Assembly (NCBI GenBank): GCA_965263225.1
Contig: CBDHHG010000035.1
Span: 558,001-622,000 of the forward strand
Reading direction: 5' to 3'
DNA: 64,000 nt
Source: DT-111 sp965263225
Lineage (GTDB): Bacteria; Bacteroidota; Bacteroidia; Chitinophagales; Saprospiraceae
The position numbers and the translations under genes were made by a program. This document shows positions 9,736-18,199 of this stretch, in pieces. Below the pieces are notes generated by a model that worked only from the letters and a program-made list of their open reading frames with translations, made no database searches and had not been told where the DNA came from. Position 1 is the first letter of the stretch, and each line of letters opens with the position of its first letter.

Positions 9736-11154
9736 TTATTCCAGTTCGGCAATTTTTTGTTTTAGCCATCCCAAACTGGCAATATTTCCCGTGGCATTTA
9801 CCTCATCTTTAATCCTTTTTAAACCGGCAGTATCGCCCGGTCTTAACTTGGTTAATTTTTTAGTGAATTTAATGAGGTTCAGGTAGAGTAGCCGTCTACT
9901 TTCTGGAATATCTTTGTGTCGGTTGAGATAGGCCCGGAAACTCTGAAAGAGGAAATCCAAGGCGTCAATCTCGTCTAATTCAAAGTAGGTTGCCAATAAC
10001 ATACTTTTCGAGTTAAGATTGTAAATGACATCTTCGTATTCCACATTTCTTAACTGTTCAATGACCTTCTGGTACTGCTTTTGATAGAAGTATAAAGTGG
10101 CAAGATTATAGGTAACTGCGTTTTCTCGAAATTGATCAGGTAACTTGACATTATAGTTTAGAATGAATTCTTCGGTCCAATCGTATTTTCCGAGTCGTAA
10201 GGCCGAAACGATGATATTCTTAAAATCCCAAGGGGACAAAGAATCATTGACAAAGACGATTTCCTTATCGATAAGTTCCTTATACAAAAAGAAAAGCTCT
10301 TCCAGGAAATTTTGTTTTCCTTGATTACTTTGCCTGATGCAATAATTGATAGCTGAATAATACAGCGTCAAGGCTTCTTGCTTTGGAAAAACCAACCCAA
10401 ATCGACCGAGTAAAGATTTAAGTTTGTAGTAATGGTCTAGATTGTCCTCTTCCGTGATGGTATAATATACTTGCAGGTAGACCGCTATGGGAGGAATCTC
10501 TTGGTAATTGTCGTTCTTGACATGCTTGATGATCTCCTCAATAAAGGGGAATTCATACTCCTGAGACACCAAATACTGTCGATTCAATGCTTCACAATAG
10601 ATCCTCAGCTTTTCAGCAAAATAGAAATAATCAAGGTTATTTGCGATTTCTTCCGCATTGGTCTTTTTCGTCCTTCTCGTATCGAGGTCGATCAGGTCGT
10701 AATAACTTTTTTCAATTTGATATTGGTAAAAGTAATAGCTTGATGGTTTGTATTTTTGGGCTTCTGAAAGTCTCCTCGCCGTTTTCATACTGCCGTTGTA
10801 GAGTTTTTCCATTTTCTTTTGGCCAACAGCTTCCAGCAAGTAATTGGCTTGGTGTAGCGGATTTTCTTCGAACTCACGTTGGGTCAGAAAACCCTCGATC
10901 AATTTCAAGAGATCGGAACAATATTTTCTAAATCTGACATCATTGAATTCCTTGGAGAGCTTGAGGGATTTCCAGATCCTTACTTTATCGAGAGTACCTT
11001 TGCGAACGGAGTTAATATCTTTCAGTAAAAGGTCCCCCAGTTTAATCAAAACCTCGTCTTTATTGAAGTAGGGAGAGACCAAAAATTTCCGAAACCGATT
11101 CTGTTCATACTTGTCGAACTGTTCCAGTATGGAATAGATTTTACTGCTACGCAT
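9736..11154 (-). CDS. conserved hypothetical helical-repeat protein
   Basis: A 472-residue cytoplasmic protein with no signal peptide or membrane segment, rich in Lys, Glu, Leu, Tyr and Phe, and apparently all alpha-helical. The N-terminus (about residues 8-35) has the pattern FDKYEQNRFRKFLVSPYFNKDE. I have seen this pattern in long hypothetical proteins of Saprospiraceae and relatives, but no function is known to me. The middle and C-terminal parts look like degenerate helical pairs of the TPR type, for example around TYNLATLYFYQKQYQKVIEQL. It is monocistronic and divergent from the T9SS cargo gene. Nothing in the neighbourhood suggests a role. Confidence 0.75.
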   Translation of the reverse strand: MRSSKIYSILEQFDKYEQNRFRKFLVSPYFNKDEVLIKLGDLLLKDINSVRKGTLDKVRIWKSLKLSKEFNDVRFRKYCSDLLKLIEGFLTQREFEENPLHQANYLLEAVGQKKMEKLYNGSMKTARRLSEAQKYKPSSYYFYQYQIEKSYYDLIDLDTRRTKKTNAEEIANNLDYFYFAEKLRIYCEALNRQYLVSQEYEFPFIEEIIKHVKNDNYQEIPPIAVYLQVYYTITEEDNLDHYYKLKSLLGRFGLVFPKQEALTLYYSAINYCIRQSNQGKQNFLEELFFLYKELIDKEIVFVNDSLSPWDFKNIIVSALRLGKYDWTEEFILNYNVKLPDQFRENAVTYNLATLYFYQKQYQKVIEQLRNVEYEDVIYNLNSKSMLLATYFELDEIDALDFLFQSFRAYLNRHKDIPESRRLLYLNLIKFTKKLTKLRPGDTAGLKRIKDEVNATGNIASLGWLKQKIAELE

Positions 11155-11471
11155 TTTTGGGATTTTTTCTTATCTTAGCCGCAAGCCTTGGAGGGATGAA
11201 TTATGGCTTTCTCTTGAAATATTTTTTTCAAAAGTACGGCTTAAATTTATTTTTCACAAGCACGAATAGTTTGAAGCAATTGATCAGGCAAAGGAGCCTG
11301 AATAAGAAATGATTATAAGTGTCCCCGGTTTTTTGAAGTGCAGGATTGTTTTCACAATTCTAAACATTTGTCCTTGAACGCCCCATACATAGTTAGTATT
11401 ATTGTAATGTGATCAGAAGCGTTTTACAAATGTTGGAAAGGTAAAAACTGATCTGTTATTTCAAGTAAGCA
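11155..11471. other. divergent intergenic region
   Basis: 317 bases between two divergent genes. It must hold both promoters, but I could not find a convincing TTTG/TAnnTTTG pair on either strand, nor a hairpin with a U tract. No ORF of interest was seen. Confidence 0.5.
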
Positions 11472-13982
11472 ATGAAAAATCCACGATCCATGAATGTATT
11501 TTTACGAAAGCTGCTTTTATTTTCGGTGTTCTTGCTGCCTGTGAGGGCAGCAGCACAGGACGTTGAGCTCACTACGTACTGGAACGGTACGATGGAGTAT
11601 CAATTTTCGTCCAACCGCTATGCACCGACGCTGCATATCAATCCCCTCCATGGTGAAGCAGAAATGATCGCGCTTGGCGATGACGAGTATATTGTGCGCT
11701 TCACTCCAAACGATTTCTATGTTGGAGCAGATTTTATTGAAATCCGACGTTGGGTCGTAGATCCTTTCCCCTTACCAAAGAAGTTGAGACTTTACGTAGA
11801 TGTTATTCCTGCCGAGATTGATGCCGTCCATGATTACTATGTAACGATGGTGGATGAACCACTGATTTTGTACCCACTAGACAACGATTTTAGTAGTAAT
11901 GGAGTGCTAGATTTGATTACTGTGCCGCTTGCCAATAGCGGATCTGCAATCGCAAATCCTGATGGGACAATTACATTTACGCCAGCTGCCGGTTTTGAAG
12001 GCTTAGCCCACTTCAATTATGTGGTATGCAATGGAGCTGGGATATGTGATGATGGAACGGTAAGTGTGAGTGTGTTGAATGATCGATCTCTCGAGGGAGA
12101 AGCACAGGTCAATAGAATCAAGATTTTTACAGAAAGAGAACAATCTCAAGATGTTTTGGTTCCTGAGATGTTTACGCTAGTGACGCCTCCAACCAATGGT
12201 ATATACGATCCATCAGAAGATGTACCTCAGTACATTCCAAATGTAGATTTCGCAGGTACAGATTTCATGATTTTTCAGTATCAGAATCAGACGGTGGAGG
12301 TGGAGGTAATTGTTTTGGATCATTTAGACAACAAGTTTGCCTTTGATGATTTTGCCTATACTACTTCATTAGAATCTGTAGAATTCGACGTGACTAGCAA
12401 TGACGGTGAAGGGGCCGTCGATAATACTATTACCTTTGAACAGCCCCTCAACGGGACGATCAATGTGATTGGTAATGGAGAGCTAGAATATATACCCAAC
12501 CAGAATTTTGGTGGGGTTGATGAAATTGTATATACGAGTACGTCTCCTGAAGGAGCAGTGGAAACGGCTACCGCTTTTGTTCATGTCAGTAACTATGAGC
12601 CTACTTCTTCGAAGTTCTACATGATCACGCCTAAGCAAACTCCCTTGATCATTGGATACAATGTGCCGATCAATAGTTTTGAATTCTCTATTGCCCAGCA
12701 GGGCAATTTAGGACAGGCTGTCTTTCTTCCTGGTGAAGTGGACCAAATGATCAATGGAGTTAGGATTACGGGGTACAACTTAATTGTTTATATCCCCAAT
12801 GATGACGTGACCACTGGCCTAGATGAATTTGAGATCAATTACTGTACCATCGATCCTGAGGCTGGCTCCTGCTTCTATAATAAAGCGGTAAAGATCGAAA
12901 TGGAAATTATCGACCCTCCAGGGGAGGGACCATTCTGTTTCGGTGATTGTGTGTGGGCAGGTGATACCAACTTTGATGGTGTTGTCAATATGGAGGATCT
13001 CTTGCCGATCGGTCTTGATATGGGAGAAGTTGGTGAAGTGCGTGAAAATGTTGATCTCAATCAATGGTATGGACAATATGCAATCGACTGGTTAGATTTC
13101 TTCAATGAAAATCCAGTTAATCTAAAGCATTTAGATACGGATGGAGATGGTATTGTTACCGGTGCAGATGCCGATCAAATCTTGAAATTTTATGGCAATA
13201 CACATTCACTGACTCCGAAAATGACGCCTTTCTACGATTTTGGAATTTATCTGGAAGGAGACGTTTTTGTAAGTCCTGGGGATTTGATTGAGTTGAAAAT
13301 CAATCTGGGATCTGAGCAGACCCCTGCTATAGATGTGTACGGCTTTACATTTCCTTTTAAATATAATACCGAGGTCTTTGACCCGGAATCGGTTGCCATC
13401 TCTTTTGCAGAGAATAGCTGGATGTCCTATAATTCACCAATACTCCATCTAACACACAATGATCGTGAGACTGGACTTTTGGAGGCGGGTTATACTCGTA
13501 CAAGTGGAATCTCTGCTTCAGGATTCGGACAAATCGGTAAGTTTAGCCTGATTGTGGTGGATGATTTGGCGGGATTCCGTATTGATGAAGATGGAAACGA
13601 AGTAATTCCCGTAAAACTAGGCGGTACGATTTCTAAAGGTCTGGCTGGAAATGGGGAAAGCTTCCGAATGAATATTGCCGAATTTACCTTAAATATTGTT
13701 CCGCGCAAGGAGGTAGATAAAGATACCCCGATTGATCCTAGTCAGTTGAAAGTAAATCCAAATCCGACACAAGGACAGTTATGGGTACACTTAAATGGAG
13801 GTGATGAGTTTGAAGAGATTGTGATTCATAACATTATGGGACAAGAAGTCATGCGAAATACCACTGGCTTAACGAATGACATGAAACTAGATGTGTCCCA
13901 CCTCAATAATGGCTTATACATCTTGAGTGTATACACTGACCGGGGAGTAGTAAATAAGAAATTTGAAGTGGTGAAATATTAA
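11472..13982 (+). CDS. secreted multidomain T9SS cargo protein with dockerin-like repeats
   Basis: An 836-residue exported protein. A signal peptide (residues about 12-29) ends near VRAAAQD. Next come several cadherin/Ig-like modules of the Big_9 type, each with a DNDF- or SNDG-like start and a FTPAAGFEGLAHFNYVV or YIPNQNFGGVDEIVY segment. Two EF-like calcium loops follow, GDTNFDGVVNMED and DTDGDGIVTGADAD, about 60 residues apart, as in dockerin type I. A cohesin-like beta domain comes next (DVYGFTFPFKYN). The end is a T9SS type A sorting domain: NPNPTQGQLWV, IHNIMGQEV, LNNGLYILSV and the final basic KKFEVVKY. It should be secreted through the outer membrane and attached at the surface. The ligand is unknown. 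The large non-coding tract lies directly downstream. Confidence 0.88.
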   Translation: MKNPRSMNVFLRKLLLFSVFLLPVRAAAQDVELTTYWNGTMEYQFSSNRYAPTLHINPLHGEAEMIALGDDEYIVRFTPNDFYVGADFIEIRRWVVDPFPLPKKLRLYVDVIPAEIDAVHDYYVTMVDEPLILYPLDNDFSSNGVLDLITVPLANSGSAIANPDGTITFTPAAGFEGLAHFNYVVCNGAGICDDGTVSVSVLNDRSLEGEAQVNRIKIFTEREQSQDVLVPEMFTLVTPPTNGIYDPSEDVPQYIPNVDFAGTDFMIFQYQNQTVEVEVIVLDHLDNKFAFDDFAYTTSLESVEFDVTSNDGEGAVDNTITFEQPLNGTINVIGNGELEYIPNQNFGGVDEIVYTSTSPEGAVETATAFVHVSNYEPTSSKFYMITPKQTPLIIGYNVPINSFEFSIAQQGNLGQAVFLPGEVDQMINGVRITGYNLIVYIPNDDVTTGLDEFEINYCTIDPEAGSCFYNKAVKIEMEIIDPPGEGPFCFGDCVWAGDTNFDGVVNMEDLLPIGLDMGEVGEVRENVDLNQWYGQYAIDWLDFFNENPVNLKHLDTDGDGIVTGADADQILKFYGNTHSLTPKMTPFYDFGIYLEGDVFVSPGDLIELKINLGSEQTPAIDVYGFTFPFKYNTEVFDPESVAISFAENSWMSYNSPILHLTHNDRETGLLEAGYTRTSGISASGFGQIGKFSLIVVDDLAGFRIDEDGNEVIPVKLGGTISKGLAGNGESFRMNIAEFTLNIVPRKEVDKDTPIDPSQLKVNPNPTQGQLWVHLNGGDEFEEIVIHNIMGQEVMRNTTGLTNDMKLDVSHLNNGLYILSVYTDRGVVNKKFEVVKY

Positions 13983-14100
13983 ACTTAGCTAAGTTTTCAA
14001 CAAAAAAGCTGGAAATCTGATTTTTTTTCACCAAATTTGAATTATATTTATTAGTAATGTAATAAAACGCTTAGCCTCAGCGTTATAAGAAGGAAATTTA

Positions 14101-14228
14101 GATGGTTATGTGAAGAGAGATTCAGTGATTTTAACCATCTTCAATATCAGACATTCATTGCTTTATTTATATTCGTGGAATTATAATCATTGCTAGAGTC
14201 GCACAAGGGATTGTGCGACTTTTTTTTT
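14101..14228 (+). ncRNA. repeat unit A: hairpin, 19-base motif and terminator
   Basis: First of a series of related units in the gene-free tract. It has a perfect 8-bp stem GATGGTTA/TAACCATC (14101-14108 with 14132-14139). Next comes a diverged copy of the shared motif, ATATTCGTGGAATTATAAT (14169-14187, 16 of 19 bases equal to the consensus). After 9 bases there is an intrinsic terminator, AGTCGCACAA-GGGA-TTGTGCGACT (14197-14220), with a U tract to 14228. This may be a small RNA. It could also be the long 3' end of the T9SS gene transcript. Confidence 0.5.
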
Positions 14229-14619
14229 GCCCATACGAAAGGGAAGAACACCTATGGAGCAATCGAACCGGCGGCCACAATTTCTTTAGACTATAGCTAG
14301 CACAAGAACCTGGTAATTATTTTTTACAAGCAGGCAACCATAGAATTCACTGCTCTATCCATTCAGAGAGAAAAGAAACCTGCTAATAGGCAGGAATTCA
14401 AACGGTACAGCTCATTTCCTCAAAAATATTAGCTTTTTTTCCGCGAAAAATTTTAGTTTTTTTATTATTTTACTCACAATAATAAGGCGGTTCAGGGGTG
14501 TAATAATTTGATTTTAAATTAATTACCGTGTATTTTTCTTTTTTTTAAGTTTAAAAAATATTCACAAAAACGCTTTTTTGTCCTTGTTTGCCCTTAGAAA
14601 ATGTTGAATATTTGTACTG

Positions 14620-14758
14620 TGAGAGATAGGAAAGTGTAGAGAGAAAGAAATAAAAGCTGATAAAAAGTATTAGCTACTTTGAAATAGGATATGTTCATGG
14701 GATTATAATTTGTTAGTAGTGAGTCGTTCCAGATTGTCTGGACGACTTACTATTTTTT
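14620..14758 (+). ncRNA. repeat unit B: candidate small RNA with own promoter
   Basis: A likely promoter precedes it: TTTG at 14587-14590 (or TTG at 14584-14586) and AATATTTG at 14607-14614, one base off the TAnnTTTG consensus. The unit has an 8-bp stem AGCTGATA/TATTAGCT (14655-14662 with 14668-14675). The exact motif ATGTTCATGGGATTATAAT follows (14691-14709), and after 12 bases a terminator with AGTCGTTCCAGA pairing to TCTGGACGACT around a TTG loop (14722-14747) and a run of T at 14753-14758. The start is inferred from the promoter and is approximate. Confidence 0.55.
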
Positions 14759-14830
14759 CAAATACTTTTCCCAGTTCACATAAAAGAAAAGATTCATGAC
14801 TTGTTTCTATTATGAAGAACAGTTATGAAT

Positions 14831-14938
14831 AAAAAAGCTTGATTCGCGGCAAAAAAAAATCCCGACATAAAATGCCGGGACAAATAATGTTCATGGGATT
14901 ATTAAAGCACTAAATCATGTCGCGAATATAGCTTTTTT
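14831..14938. ncRNA. repeat unit C: nested inverted repeats around the motif
   Basis: The outer arms AAAAAAGCTTGATTCGCG (14831-14848) and CGCGAATATAGCTTTTTT (14921-14938) pair with only two mismatches and end in U tracts in both directions. Inside is a second hairpin, TCCCGACA/TGCCGGGA (14860-14880), next to nine A (14851-14859), so it is a strong terminator when read on the minus strand. The shared motif, shortened to ATGTTCATGGGATTAT, lies at 14887-14902 between the two. It may be a bidirectional terminator or a small RNA; the strand is uncertain. Confidence 0.5.
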
Positions 14939-15012
14939 TAAATTGGCAACTGTTAAGAGATTAAGTTTAATCAAATATTTAACTATCGTTAAATCCACTA
15001 ATAGTTGTAACC

Positions 15013-15165
15013 CTTCGAAAACTTCGGTTTTCAAAGTGCCTAGTCTGATTGTATTTGAGGTTTAATTGGAGAAAGACTAGCCATTGATTGATTAAAGATT
15101 TTTATTTTGGATATGTTCATGGGATTATAATTATTCTGAAGTCGCACTGAGTGCGACTTTTTTTT
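15013..15165 (+). ncRNA. repeat unit D: UUCG hairpin, motif and terminator
   Basis: It begins with a 10-bp stem, CTTCGAAAAC-TTCG-GTTTTCAAAG (15013-15036), closed by a UUCG tetraloop, with one mismatch. A second possible pairing is CTAGTCT with AGACTAG (near 15039-15080). The exact motif ATGTTCATGGGATTATAAT lies at 15113-15131. Eight bases on is the terminator AAGTCGCAC-TGA-GTGCGACTT (15139-15159) with a U tract to 15165. The 24 bases at 15109-15132 are identical to 14687-14710 in unit B. No clear promoter was found. Confidence 0.5.
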
Positions 15166-15396
15166 GCCTCGTCCTCAACTGCCTCAAGTGTTAAAGTCAG
15201 TGAGCTTCTCACCTCTCGAACAACGTTTTGCAATTTGAAATCGTTTATTATTGTACTTCTATAGGATTTAGGAGTCAATGCACTAGCCGATACCTTGACA
15301 AATAGATGACAAATTTTGGGTGTTAAATTTTCCTAAAGATCGAACTACATGAGGTTCCCAGGCGTTATAGTGTAAGAATTTGAAAAATAACTATAT

Positions 15397-15493
15397 AAAG
15401 AGGATTCAAAATTCCTCTTTTCAAAGATATACTTGGTTTTTAGTTGGTTTTGTTTGTTAGTAGGAGGGTATAGCCTAGCTATACCCTTTTTTT
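15397..15493 (+). ncRNA. unit E: hairpin and terminator, no 19-base motif
   Basis: It has an 8-bp stem AAAGAGGA/TCCTCTTT (15397-15404 with 15413-15420). A plus-strand terminator GGGTATAGC-CTA-GCTATACCC (15466-15486) follows, with seven T to 15493. The terminator points the opposite way from the only adjacent gene, the minus-strand kinase ending at 15500, so it serves a plus-strand RNA. The stretch TTTGTTAGTAG before the terminator also occurs at the same place in unit B. The 19-base motif itself is missing. Confidence 0.4.
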
Positions 15494-15499
15494 GTTCGT

Positions 15500-16366
15500 C
15501 TATTGGTAAGCTTTTATCACCCGCTCCACAGCGCCCAGGTAGCTGCTGCCAAATAGAAGTAGGTGTACCAGTAAGGGATATAACTGACAGAGAAGAATTC
15601 TGTCTTCCCAAGCTGGATCTAAAGGGAAAACTTCCTGATAAGCTTGATAGAAGTTATCATGAAAACCTCCAAAAAGACGTGTCATAGCCAGATCCATTTC
15701 ACGATGACCGTAGTATACCGCAGGATCAATCAGTCCTGCCTGTCCGCTTGGTGCCACCATAAAGTTGCCATTCCACAAATCTCCATGTAGCAGTGCCGGT
15801 GTCGCTTCAGAAAAGATTTTTGATAAACGACTGCCAAGTTGTTCCAGAGAGGCTAAGAGCCGGTCGTCAATCAGCCGTTGATCAAAACTGAGTTTGGCCA
15901 AAGGGCTAATGCGTTCTTCCGAATAGAAATCAGGCCAAGAACGATGAGAGACATTGGATTGAGAAAGTTTTGCAATGAAGTTATTTTCAAGCTCACCAAA
16001 GGCCGTGGCGGTATGTTGATGAAGATGGGCTAAGGATCGCCCAAAGCCTTCCCAGAATTGATCTCCGGCCCTACCTCCACTCCAATCCTCAAGGAGCAGA
16101 TAATGGTATTGATCTGCCGTACCCTGTGCCAAAGATCTAGGGATAGCAATGGCATCGGTAGCAGCTAAGTGTTGCAGCCCATTTCTTTCGGTTCGGAGCA
16201 TCTCAGCTCCATCAGTGTACACATTGTATTTAAGAAAAAAGGACTGCTGGGCAGTTTCCAAGCGAACGGCTTGATTTATATCTCCGCCACTGATCGCTTG
16301 GAAACGAGTAATGGGATGGGCTATTTCTTTCCGCAGAGCATCGTGCAATGCTCTTGGTATCTGCAT
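15500..16366 (-). CDS. fructosamine/ketosamine 3-kinase family protein
   Basis: A 288-residue member of the fructosamine-3-kinase family (protein-kinase-like fold). In the known members it phosphorylates sugar-lysine adducts on proteins so that they fall apart, which repairs glycation. Motifs: ISGGDINQAVRL as the nucleotide-binding loop, K46 in FFLKYN, the catalytic loop LLHGDLWNGN with H194, G195 and D196, and the metal-binding IDPAVYYGHREMDLAM. The length is usual for the family, and it is cytoplasmic. It ends 14 bases before the response regulator gene (same strand, upstream), so it may be the last gene of that operon. No terminator of its own is seen, since the hairpin at 15466-15486 points the other way. 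Confidence 0.92.
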   Translation of the reverse strand: MQIPRALHDALRKEIAHPITRFQAISGGDINQAVRLETAQQSFFLKYNVYTDGAEMLRTERNGLQHLAATDAIAIPRSLAQGTADQYHYLLLEDWSGGRAGDQFWEGFGRSLAHLHQHTATAFGELENNFIAKLSQSNVSHRSWPDFYSEERISPLAKLSFDQRLIDDRLLASLEQLGSRLSKIFSEATPALLHGDLWNGNFMVAPSGQAGLIDPAVYYGHREMDLAMTRLFGGFHDNFYQAYQEVFPLDPAWEDRILLCQLYPLLVHLLLFGSSYLGAVERVIKAYQ

Positions 16367-16379
16367 GCTATTTTATCTA

Positions 16380-17120
16380 TTAGAGTCTGTTCTGGTTGAT
16401 CATGCTCAGCAACTCTTCACGGTAATTTTTGCCAATTGGGAGATGCTTAGCTTGATTTTTTTCCATTACTTCTACCATGTTCCCAATAATAGCATTGATC
16501 TTTTCAATATTAACGATATAAGATCGGTGGATGCGCATAAAATGATTAGCGGGGAGCTTCTGCTCTAAACTCTTCATGGTCTGAAGCGTAATCACGCGAT
16601 TGGTATCCATTCGGATGATTACATAGTCCTTCAGCCCTTCTATATAGATGATTTCCTTGAAGTTTACTTTGACCAACTTCTTATCAGCTTTCACAAAGAA
16701 GTACTCTTGCTGAGTAGCTCCATCACCACCGCCTGCGGCCGCTGCGCTTCCATCTTTTTGTTGCAGCCCTACTTGCTCAATAGCTTTATTAGCCGCTTTC
16801 ATGAAACGATCTACTGAAATCGGCTTAAGCAAGTAATCTAAGGCATCTAATTCAAATCCCTCAATGGCATAGTTGGGATAAGCTGTAGTAAAGATGACCA
16901 GAGGTGGCTTACTGAGTGTTTTCAAGAAATCGATACCTGTTAACTGAGGCATTTGAATGTCCAGAAACATCAAGTCAATATCGTTGTTCTTTAAAGCATC
17001 ATTGGCTTCAAAGGCATTACTACATTTTTTTACTAGATTTAGTTCGGGGATCTTCTCTATGTAGGTTTCTAGGACATCTTGTGCCAAAGGCTCGTCATCG
17101 ACGATAATAACATTTATCAT
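16380..17120 (-). CDS. LytTR-family response regulator
   Basis: A 246-residue DNA-binding response regulator. The receiver domain (1-120) has D8/D9 in IIVDDEPLA, the phosphorylation site D54 in MFLDIQMPQL, and a conserved Lys in DYLLKPIS. A Gln/Ala/Gly-rich linker follows (about 125-140, GSAAAAGGGDGATQQ), then a LytTR domain (about 143-240) with the core FVKADKKLVKVNFKEIIYIE and HRSYIVN. It lies 14 bases downstream of the histidine kinase gene on the same strand, and the two form a two-component system. In Bacteroidota such pairs act on targets that usually cannot be guessed from context, and that holds here. Confidence 0.95.
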   Translation of the reverse strand: MINVIIVDDEPLAQDVLETYIEKIPELNLVKKCSNAFEANDALKNNDIDLMFLDIQMPQLTGIDFLKTLSKPPLVIFTTAYPNYAIEGFELDALDYLLKPISVDRFMKAANKAIEQVGLQQKDGSAAAAGGGDGATQQEYFFVKADKKLVKVNFKEIIYIEGLKDYVIIRMDTNRVITLQTMKSLEQKLPANHFMRIHRSYIVNIEKINAIIGNMVEVMEKNQAKHLPIGKNYREELLSMINQNRL

Positions 17121-17134
17121 AATCTAAGGTTGTG

Positions 17135-18199
17135 TTAATCCAATTCGATATAAAGGTTGACCGCGTAGGTTGTGGGGGTGTCATCAATGTTTAATTCGTA
17201 CTTATCCGGATAGAGCAAATTCAATCGTCTATGTACGTTAACCAAACCAATTCCTCCACTAGGGCGATTCTTGTCTTTTAGGGGTAGCTTTTCTGCTTTA
17301 CTGTTTTCAATGAAGAAATATACTTTCTTCTGTTCCACACTTAGCCTGATATTAACAAATCCTTGTGAGATTTGGTTGCTTAAGCCATGCTTAAAGCTAT
17401 TTTCTAGAAAGGGAATGAACATCAGTGGGGCAATGGTCTGTTCACTAATTTCTCCGTCCGTCTCAAAAGTGATGGCTACATTTTTTCCTTGCCGCAGTTT
17501 TTCCAGGTCGAGGTAATTGTAAATGTAATTGACTTCTTTACTTAACAGCACCCGTTTTTCATTGCATTCATACAACATATACCGCATCATCTCCGAAAGC
17601 TTAATTACAATCTCAGGCGCTTTATCAGACTTCTTCAGCGTCAATGCGTAAAGGTTGTTTAATGTATTGAACAGGAAATGCGGATTGATCTGTGACTTTA
17701 GGAAACGCAATTCAGATTGCATCGTCTGAGTTTGCAATTGTTGCTTTTCTGTGACCTGCTGTACCCAGTCTTTTACAATACTGACGAGGGTGGAGGCGGA
17801 GACGATTACAAAGGTGAAAATAAAATACCAGTTTAGGTTTTCAATCAAGCCATTCTGAGCATCTGGATTATTTACATATTTAAAATAAAACACAATCACC
17901 TTCAAAGGCGTAATCACCACGGCTGATAAAATCAAAAGACCACCATAGGTCAGAAACTTATTCTTGGTAAGGTAATTGGGTATAAGGTACTTTAGGTTAA
18001 AGTAAACCACGATGGCATAGAAGAAAACATTGATCAACTCATTGCTGAGCGCATAGAGGAAGGTATGTTTCTGATTATAAGTTTCTACGAGTGTCAACAA
18101 TAAAAGGAAGAACAGCCAAAAAATCAAGTGATAAAACCACCTATGGCCGAACCAATCATAAAGCTTGAATCTATTGTTGCCCCGCACTATGGTATCCAT
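17135..18199 (-). CDS. LytS/YehU-type sensor histidine kinase
   Basis: A 354-residue inner-membrane histidine kinase. Four hydrophobic segments lie in the first 145 residues (about 23-40, 51-75, 83-106 and 124-142). A short coiled linker follows, then the His_kinase domain with the phosphorylated His in SQINPHFLFNTLNNLYAL (H174). A HATPase domain with PFLENSFKHGL and GIGLVNVHRRL completes it. No extracellular sensor domain is present, so the signal is probably sensed in the membrane. It is the first gene of the operon with the LytTR regulator. The stop is followed by 14 bases and then the regulator start. Confidence 0.95.
   Translation of the reverse strand: MDTIVRGNNRFKLYDWFGHRWFYHLIFWLFFLLLLTLVETYNQKHTFLYALSNELINVFFYAIVVYFNLKYLIPNYLTKNKFLTYGGLLILSAVVITPLKVIVFYFKYVNNPDAQNGLIENLNWYFIFTFVIVSASTLVSIVKDWVQQVTEKQQLQTQTMQSELRFLKSQINPHFLFNTLNNLYALTLKKSDKAPEIVIKLSEMMRYMLYECNEKRVLLSKEVNYIYNYLDLEKLRQGKNVAITFETDGEISEQTIAPLMFIPFLENSFKHGLSNQISQGFVNIRLSVEQKKVYFFIENSKAEKLPLKDKNRPSGGIGLVNVHRRLNLLYPDKYELNIDDTPTTYAVNLYIELD

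Larger units (their letters stand above)
13983..15499. repeat. 1.5-kb gene-free, AT-rich tract with a repeated 19-base motif
   Basis: No convincing ORF on either strand. It holds units A-E, listed separately. Copies of ATGTTCATGGGATTATAAT or its variants lie at 14169-14187, 14691-14709, 14887-14902 and 15113-15131, all in the same orientation. Right after the T9SS gene is a perfect palindrome, AAACTTAGCTAAGTTT (13981-13996 region), and a small hairpin ACGCT/AGCGT near 14070-14085. The spacing between copies is irregular (about 520, 195 and 225 bases). Confidence 0.7.

Noticed and set aside
13983..15499. CRISPR array or attC-type integron cassettes
   Set aside because: The repeat is only four copies, irregular in spacing and tied to terminators. 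There are no cas genes, no integrase and no ORFs between copies.
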